Positions 59,272 to 64,000 of a stretch of 64,000 nt of DNA are shown piece after piece. Location: positions 5,652 to 69,651 of the forward strand of contig JAKFEE010000038.1 in the NCBI GenBank assembly GCA_036675815.1. The letters are read 5' to 3'. Source of the DNA: JAKFEE01 sp036675815 (GTDB lineage Bacteria > Pseudomonadota > Alphaproteobacteria > Rhodospirillales > Magnetospirillaceae). The notes under the pieces were generated by a model that did not search any database, was not told where the DNA came from, and saw only the letters and a list, made by a program, of their open reading frames with translations. Position 1 is the first letter of the stretch, and each line of letters starts with the position of its first letter. A program made the translations under genes and the position numbers.

Positions 59272-61207
59272 CGCCTTCGAGGGCGCCGACGACATCCTGC
59301 GCTCGTGGCGCGACGGCCTGACGCCCGACCCGGCGCTGACGGTGTCGCAATGGTCGGACCGCCACCGGATCCTGAGCGCGCGCGGCTCGGCCGAGCCAGG
59401 GCGCTACCGCACCGAGCGCACGCCCTACATGCGCGAGATCATGGACGCGCTGTCGCCGTCGAGCCCAGTGCGGCGGGTGGTGTTCATGAAGGCGGCGCAG
59501 GTCGGCGCCTCGGAGAGCGGCAGCAACTGGCTGGGCTACGTCATCCACCACGCGCCCGGGCCGATGCTGCTGGTGCAGCCCACCGTCGAGCTGGCCAAGC
59601 GCTTCTCGCGCCAGCGCATCGACCCGCTGATCGCCGAGAGCCCGGTGCTGCGCGAGCGGGTCAGGCCGGCGCGCTCGCGCGATGCCGGCAACACCGTGCT
59701 GTCAAAGGAGTTCCCGGCCGGGCTGCTGGTGATCACCGGCGCCAACTCGGCCGTCGGCCTGCGCTCGATGCCGGCGCGCTACCTGTTCCTCGACGAGGTC
59801 GACGCCTACCCGCCCTCGGCCGACGAGGAGGGCGATCCGGTGGCGCTGGCCGAGGCGCGCACCCGCACCTTCTCGTGGCGCTCGAAGGTGTTCCTCGCCT
59901 CGACGCCGACCATCCACGGCCTGTCGCGCATCGAGCGCGAATACGAGGCTTCGGACCAGCGGCGCTTCTTCGCCGCCTGCCCGCACTGCGAGGCGCGGCA
60001 ATGGCTGAAATTCGAGCGGCTGCGTTGGGACAAGGGGGCGCCCGACACCGCCCATTACGTCTGCGAGGCTTGCGAGCAGCCGATCGCTGAGCACCACAAG
60101 GCGGGGATGCTGGCCGGCGGCGAATGGCGGGCGACCGCCACCGCGCAGGACCCGGCCACCATCGGCTTCCATCTCTCGGCGCTGTATTCGCCGGTCGGCT
60201 GGATGGGCTGGGCGCAGATCGCGCGCATGTGGGAGTCGGCGACCACCGACGAGGCGCGGCGCAGCTTCAGGAACAGCGTGCTCGGCGAGACCTGGATCGA
60301 GAGCGGCGAGGCGCCGGACTGGCAGCGGCTCTACGACCGCCGCGAGGAGTGGCCCTGGGGCACCGTCCCCGATGGCGGGCTGTTCCTGACCGCCGGCGCC
60401 GACGTGCAGAAGGACCGCGTCGAGGTCTCGGTGTGGGCCTGGGGTCGCGGCCTGACCTCGTGGCTGGTCGAGCACATCGTCATCGACGGCGGCCCCGAGC
60501 ATGCCGCCACCTGGGACCGGCTCGCCGAGCTGCTCGGCCGCACCTGGCCGCATCGGGGCGGCGCCCGGCTGGGGCTGGTCCGGCTTGCCGTCGATACCGG
60601 GTTCGAGGCCGCCGCCGTCTATGCCTGGGCACGGCGCATGGGCCATGCCCAGGTCGCGCCGGTCAAGGGCGTCGAGGGCTTCAACCGCGCCGCGCCGGTG
60701 GCCGGGCCGAGTTTCGTCGACGCCACCGAGGGCGGGCGCAAGGTGCGCCGCGGTGCGCGGCTGTGGACGGTGGCGGTCGCCACCTTCAAGAGCGAGACCT
60801 ACCGCTTCCTGCGGCTGGACCGCCCGACCGAGGATGAGATCGCGGCAGGCGCCCAGGTGCCGGCCGGCTACGTCCACCTGCCGCGCGGCGCCGACGCCGA
60901 ATGGGTGCGCCAGCTCGTCGCCGAGCAGCTGGTCACGGTGAAGACGCGGCGCGGCTTCAGCAAACTGGAATGGCAGAAGCTGCGGGAGCGCAACGAGGCT
61001 CTGGACTGCCGCGTCTATGCCCGCGCCGCCGCCTGGATCGCCGGCGCCGACCGCTGGCCGGAGGCGACCTGGCGCGACCTCGAACGCCAGGTGGCACCGG
61101 CGCAGGCCGAGGCTGCGGACGACGACACCGAGATGTCCGCCGGCCTTGTCCGCCGGCCGCGCCCCGCCGCCGGGCGGCGGGTGTTCCGTTCCACCTATCT
61201 GGGCTGA
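59249..61207 (+). CDS. Phage terminase large subunit, GpA family
   Basis: The 652-residue packaging motor/nuclease shows the GpA start WSDRHRILSARGSAEPGRYRTERTPY, a Walker-A-like FMKAAQVGASESGSNWLGY (about 72-90), LLVQPTVELAKRFSRQRIDPL and Walker B RYLFLDEVDAYPP, then the zinc pair in FAACPHCEARQW and CEACEQP. The nuclease half begins near residue 370 (LTAGADVQKDRVEVSVWAWG, VDTGFEAAAVY). ATG 59249 gives the family N-terminus. Confidence 0.95.
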   Translation: MSGPISADAFEGADDILRSWRDGLTPDPALTVSQWSDRHRILSARGSAEPGRYRTERTPYMREIMDALSPSSPVRRVVFMKAAQVGASESGSNWLGYVIHHAPGPMLLVQPTVELAKRFSRQRIDPLIAESPVLRERVRPARSRDAGNTVLSKEFPAGLLVITGANSAVGLRSMPARYLFLDEVDAYPPSADEEGDPVALAEARTRTFSWRSKVFLASTPTIHGLSRIEREYEASDQRRFFAACPHCEARQWLKFERLRWDKGAPDTAHYVCEACEQPIAEHHKAGMLAGGEWRATATAQDPATIGFHLSALYSPVGWMGWAQIARMWESATTDEARRSFRNSVLGETWIESGEAPDWQRLYDRREEWPWGTVPDGGLFLTAGADVQKDRVEVSVWAWGRGLTSWLVEHIVIDGGPEHAATWDRLAELLGRTWPHRGGARLGLVRLAVDTGFEAAAVYAWARRMGHAQVAPVKGVEGFNRAAPVAGPSFVDATEGGRKVRRGARLWTVAVATFKSETYRFLRLDRPTEDEIAAGAQVPAGYVHLPRGADAEWVRQLVAEQLVTVKTRRGFSKLEWQKLRERNEALDCRVYARAAAWIAGADRWPEATWRDLERQVAPAQAEAADDDTEMSAGLVRRPRPAAGRRVFRSTYLG

Positions 61208-61210
61208 ACC

Positions 61211-61423
61211 ATGACCCTGGAAGAGATGCAGAGCCGCCGCGAGGCGCTGCTGGCGGCGCGCTACCGCGGCGTGCGCACGGTCGAGGTCGAGGGCCGACGC
61301 ATCACCTACGCCACCGACGCCGAGATGGCGGCGGCTATCGCCGACCTGGAGCGGCGCATCGCCCAGGCGGCGGCCGGCAGCCGCCGGCGCGTCGTCCGCG
61401 CCACCGCCGCCAAGGGACTGTGA
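61211..61423 (+). CDS. Head-tail joining protein, gpW-like
   Basis: The 70-residue protein (TLEEMQSRREALLAARYRGVRTVEVEGRRITYATDAEM) has two helices around a beta hairpin, as in lambda gpW, with a basic tail. It sits between terminase and portal as in lambda. The stop overlaps the portal ATG (TGATG). Confidence 0.88.
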   Translation: MTLEEMQSRREALLAARYRGVRTVEVEGRRITYATDAEMAAAIADLERRIAQAAAGSRRRVVRATAAKGL

Positions 61424-62886
61424 TGGCCGGCCTGCTCGCGAACTGGCGCCGGCGCGTCGGCGCCCTGGTCGGCGGTTTCGAGGCCGGCCAGTCGGGACGG
61501 CGGCTCAAGCACTTCCAGCCGAGCCGGGCGCATCTCAACACCCTGATCGCCGCCGCCGGGCCAGACATCACCGCCCGCGCCCGCTGGCTGGTGCGCAACA
61601 ACGGCTATGCCGCCAATGCCATCGAGAGCTGGGCCGGCAATGTCGTCGGCTACGGCATCAAGCCGTCGTTCAAGATCGCCGCCCCGGCCAAGCCGGCGCT
61701 GCAGCTGCTTTGGCAGCGCTGGACCGACGAGGCCGACGCCGAGGGCTTCACCGACTTCTACGGCCTGCAGCGGCGGGCGGCGCGCGAGGTGTTCATCGCC
61801 GGCGAGGTGTTCTTCCGCTTCCGCCCGCGCCGGCTGGCGGACGGGCTGGTGGTGCCGCTGCAGCTGCAGATGATCCCCTCGGAGATGCTGCCGCTGTCGC
61901 GCGCCGAGACGCTGCCGGGCGGTGCCGTGATCCGCCAGGGCATCGAGTTCGACGCCATTGGCCGGCGCGTCGCCTATCACTTCCTGCGCCGCCATCCCGG
62001 CGACGCCACTGATCCCGGCCTGGCAGGGGAGACGGTGCGGGTGCCGGCGTCCGAGGTGATCCACGTCGTCGATCCCGTCGATGCCGGCCAACTGCGCGGC
62101 GTCTCCCGCTTCGCGCCGGGCATCGTCAAGCTGTTCCTCTTGGACCAGTACGACGACGCCGAGCTCGATCGCAAGAAGGTGGCGGCGATGCACGCGCTGT
62201 TCATCACCACGCCGGCGCCGGCCGAGCCGTTCGACGCCGCCGAGTCCGATCGCGACGGCGAGCGCACCATGGATCTGCAGCCGGGCCAGATCGTCATGCT
62301 GGAGCCGGGCGAGGAGGTGCAGACCTCGGCGCCGGCCGATGTCGGCCAGACCTACGAGCCGTTCCAGTACCGTACGCTGCTGCAGGTCTCGGCGGCGCTG
62401 GGCGTGCCCTACGCCTACCTGTCCAACGACATGCTGAAGGCCAACTACTCGAACTCGCGCCTGGCACTCCTGGAGTTCCGCCGCCGCGTCGAGGCCTGGC
62501 AGCACGCGGTGATGGTGTTCCAGCTGTGCCGGCCGGTGCTCGGGCGCTGGCTCGACGTGGCGGTGCTGTCGGGTGCCCTCGACCTGCCCGGCTACGAACG
62601 CCGCCGCCGCGACTATCTCGCCTGCGACTGGCTGCCGCCGAAATGGGACTGGATCGATCCGCTGAAGGACGCCCGCGCCGAGATCGAGCAGATCGATGCC
62701 GGCCTGAAGAGCCGCTCGCAGTCGATCGCCGAGCGCGGCTACGACGCCGCCGAGGTCGATGCCGAGATCGCCGCCGACCGCGAACGCGAACAGCGGTTGG
62801 GGCTCGGCTTCGGCAAGGCCGCCTCCGCACCGGTACCGGAAGAGCCTTCCGATCCCGCGCCGCCAGTCGACGCCGCTGAATTCTGA
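61423..62886 (+). CDS. Phage portal protein, lambda family
   Basis: The 487-residue protein begins with RRLKHFQPSRAHLNTLI and RARWLVRNNGYAANAIESWAGNVVGYGIKP, the usual gpB-type opening, followed by REVFIAGEVFFRFRPRR, RQGIEFDAIGRRVAYHFL, HVVDPVDAGQLRGVSRFAP and the stem region YLSNDMLKANYSNSRLALLEFRR. It forms the dodecameric ring at the packaging vertex. ATG 61423. Confidence 0.95.
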   Translation: MAGLLANWRRRVGALVGGFEAGQSGRRLKHFQPSRAHLNTLIAAAGPDITARARWLVRNNGYAANAIESWAGNVVGYGIKPSFKIAAPAKPALQLLWQRWTDEADAEGFTDFYGLQRRAAREVFIAGEVFFRFRPRRLADGLVVPLQLQMIPSEMLPLSRAETLPGGAVIRQGIEFDAIGRRVAYHFLRRHPGDATDPGLAGETVRVPASEVIHVVDPVDAGQLRGVSRFAPGIVKLFLLDQYDDAELDRKKVAAMHALFITTPAPAEPFDAAESDRDGERTMDLQPGQIVMLEPGEEVQTSAPADVGQTYEPFQYRTLLQVSAALGVPYAYLSNDMLKANYSNSRLALLEFRRRVEAWQHAVMVFQLCRPVLGRWLDVAVLSGALDLPGYERRRRDYLACDWLPPKWDWIDPLKDARAEIEQIDAGLKSRSQSIAERGYDAAEVDAEIAADREREQRLGLGFGKAASAPVPEEPSDPAPPVDAAEF

Positions 62887-62893
62887 GGACCCG

Positions 62894-64000
62894 ATGACCT
62901 ATTCCGTTGTCGCGGCCCGGCTCGCCGGCCGGCCGCTGGCTATGGCGCCGCGCGCCCTGGATGCCATGCTGGCGACGGCCGGCCTGCCGTTGTCACCGCC
63001 CATGCCCTCCGCCCCTCGCCACCTCGTGACCGATTCCGGCATCGCCATCGTGCCGGTAATCGGGCCGCTGGTCTCGCGCGGCGACTGGCTGAGCGAGCTG
63101 TTCGGCGCCGCCAGCTATGGCGATGTCGGCGACGCGATCGCCGCCGCCTTCGCCGACCCCGCCGCCCGCGCCGTGCTGCTCGAGGTGGACTCGCCCGGCG
63201 GCGAGGTCGGCGGGCTGTTCGACCTCGTCGAGCGCATCGGCGCCTTTCGCCGGGACGCCGGCAAGCCGCTGTGGGCGGTGGCGAGCGAAACAGCGCTGTC
63301 GGCGGGCTATGCCATCGCCAGCGCCGCCGACCGCCTCTACGTGACCCGCACCGGCGAGGTCGGCTCGGTCGGCGTCGTCGCGGTGCATGTCGACGAGAGC
63401 GCCGCCGATGCCATGGCCGGGCTGAAATGGACCCTGATCCATGCCGGCGCCCGCAAGACCGACGGCAACCCGCACGAGCCGCTGTCGCCCGGCGCGCTCG
63501 CCGGCATCCAGGCCGACGTGGACGCCCTGCACGACGAGTTCGTCGCCCTGGTCGCCGGCAATCGTGGCCTGGGGGCGGAAGCGGTGCGCGCCAGCGAGGC
63601 CGCGATCTTCCGCGGTCGGGCCGCGATTGCCGCCGGCTTCACCGATGCCCTCGGCACCGTCACCCAGGCCGTCGCCGACCTCGCCGCCAGCCTCGACCCG
63701 CCGCGCCCCTCGGTGCGGCGGCCGCCCGCCGCCTCCTGTCAGGAAAGGACCCCTCCGCAGATGACCGCCGAGACCACCGAACCCGTCGCCGAGCCGTTGG
63801 CCGGGCCGGAACCCGCCCCGCCGGCACCGGCCGCGCCGGATCCCGCCGAGGCGCTGCGTGCCGAATACGCCGAGATCGCCGAGATCGCCGCCCAGGCGGC
63901 GCGGCTCGGCGTCGGCGTCGATGCCGCCGCCGCCATGCGCCAGGGCACCCGGCCGGAGGCGCTGCGCCGCAGCGTCCTCGACAGCCTCGCCCAGCGCGCC
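62894..64000 (+). CDS. S49-family head maturation protease (lambda gpC-like), 3' end outside window
   Basis: The 369 residues visible run to the window edge without a stop. The protease domain includes VPVIGPLVSRG, VLLEVDSPGGEVGGLFDLVE, the nucleophile Ser in SETALSAGYAIASAADRLYVT and the Lys in HAGARKTDGN. After residue 280 comes a Pro-rich linker (PPRPSVRRPPAAS) and an acidic Ala/Glu helix-rich region typical of a fused scaffold. It should process the capsid during maturation. Confidence 0.9.
   Translation, partial: MTYSVVAARLAGRPLAMAPRALDAMLATAGLPLSPPMPSAPRHLVTDSGIAIVPVIGPLVSRGDWLSELFGAASYGDVGDAIAAAFADPAARAVLLEVDSPGGEVGGLFDLVERIGAFRRDAGKPLWAVASETALSAGYAIASAADRLYVTRTGEVGSVGVVAVHVDESAADAMAGLKWTLIHAGARKTDGNPHEPLSPGALAGIQADVDALHDEFVALVAGNRGLGAEAVRASEAAIFRGRAAIAAGFTDALGTVTQAVADLAASLDPPRPSVRRPPAASCQERTPPQMTAETTEPVAEPLAGPEPAPPAPAAPDPAEALRAEYAEIAEIAAQAARLGVGVDAAAAMRQGTRPEALRRSVLDSLAQRA
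63761..64000 (+). other. Internal in-frame start, possible nested scaffold protein
   Basis: ATG 63761 lies in the same frame as the protease gene, preceded by AGGAAAGG at 63741-63748. It would make the acidic, helix-rich C-terminal part alone (MTAETTEPVAEPLAGPEP...). Lambda makes its scaffold Nu3 from an internal start in gene C in the same way. The end lies outside the window. Confidence 0.5.

Noticed and set aside
58699..64000. Gene transfer agent cluster
   Set aside because: The terminase is of the GpA type with gpW-like joiner and S49 protease as in lambda-like phages, and a replication block is present.

Overview
The window looks like a chromosomal segment of a high-GC alphaproteobacterium, most likely of the Rhodospirillales type. 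The left 20 kb carries lolA followed downstream by xthA (a kinase gene lies between them), then ribA and the block rplU-rpmA-obgE-proB-proA-nadD-rsfS-rlmH, a gene order typical of that group. The taxonomic call is an inference from gene order and composition.

1-20.3 kb, core chromosome: the end of lolA with a strong terminator, an orphan sensor kinase, xthA, a slipin/NfeD membrane-proteostasis pair, an OmpR-type regulator that has lost its phospho-acceptor Asp, ribA, an L,D-transpeptidase, the PLP-binding YggS protein, a ThiE-like protein, hrpB, and the ribosome-assembly/NAD/proline block. A ParE-type toxin pair sits between proA and nadD. An MFS exporter and tRNA-Ser(CGA) close the core.

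20.4-37.6 kb, defence island directly 3' of tRNA-Ser: (i) a three-gene unit of a sigma-like HTH protein, a GIY-YIG nuclease and a GHKL ATPase, which I do not recognise as a named system; (ii) a single-strand DNA phosphorothioation locus, with a cysteine desulfurase (SspA-like) divergent from DUF4007 (SspB), a large ATPase (SspC), a PAPS-reductase-like protein (SspD), then a DEAD/DEAH helicase, a second GHKL ATPase and a PLD-fold nuclease that match an sspBCD-sspFGH cassette; (iii) a large phosphorothioation-associated putative methyltransferase. SspABCD would mark host DNA with sulfur, and the helicase/ATPase/nuclease trio would attack unmarked DNA.

37.6-42.4 kb: a large serine recombinase with its usual small partners (HTH protein, DUF2924, small ORF), then two unrecognised overlapping genes.

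42.4-64 kb, prophage running off the right edge: a sigma-like regulator; a replication/recombination block (RecA-like ATPase, ssDNA-binding-like protein, PD-(D/E)XK nuclease, RecD-like helicase, toprim primase/ATPase, RuvC-like resolvase); a BrnT-type toxin-antitoxin pair on the other strand; DNA modification (ParB-methylase interrupted by an intein, a cytosine-C5 methylase overlapping a second open frame along its length, a PAPS-reductase-like protein); and lambda-type packaging/head genes (small and large terminase, gpW-like joiner, portal, S49 head protease with an internal start that may make a scaffold).

The most unusual signals are a dense array of 13 GGGAAT/ATTCCC-core sites inside the 3' end of the primase gene (a possible replication origin), a GGTTACC cluster before the methylase, the doubly coding methylase locus, the unnamed sigma/GIY-YIG/GHKL unit, and several genes whose best start is ATT or CTG.
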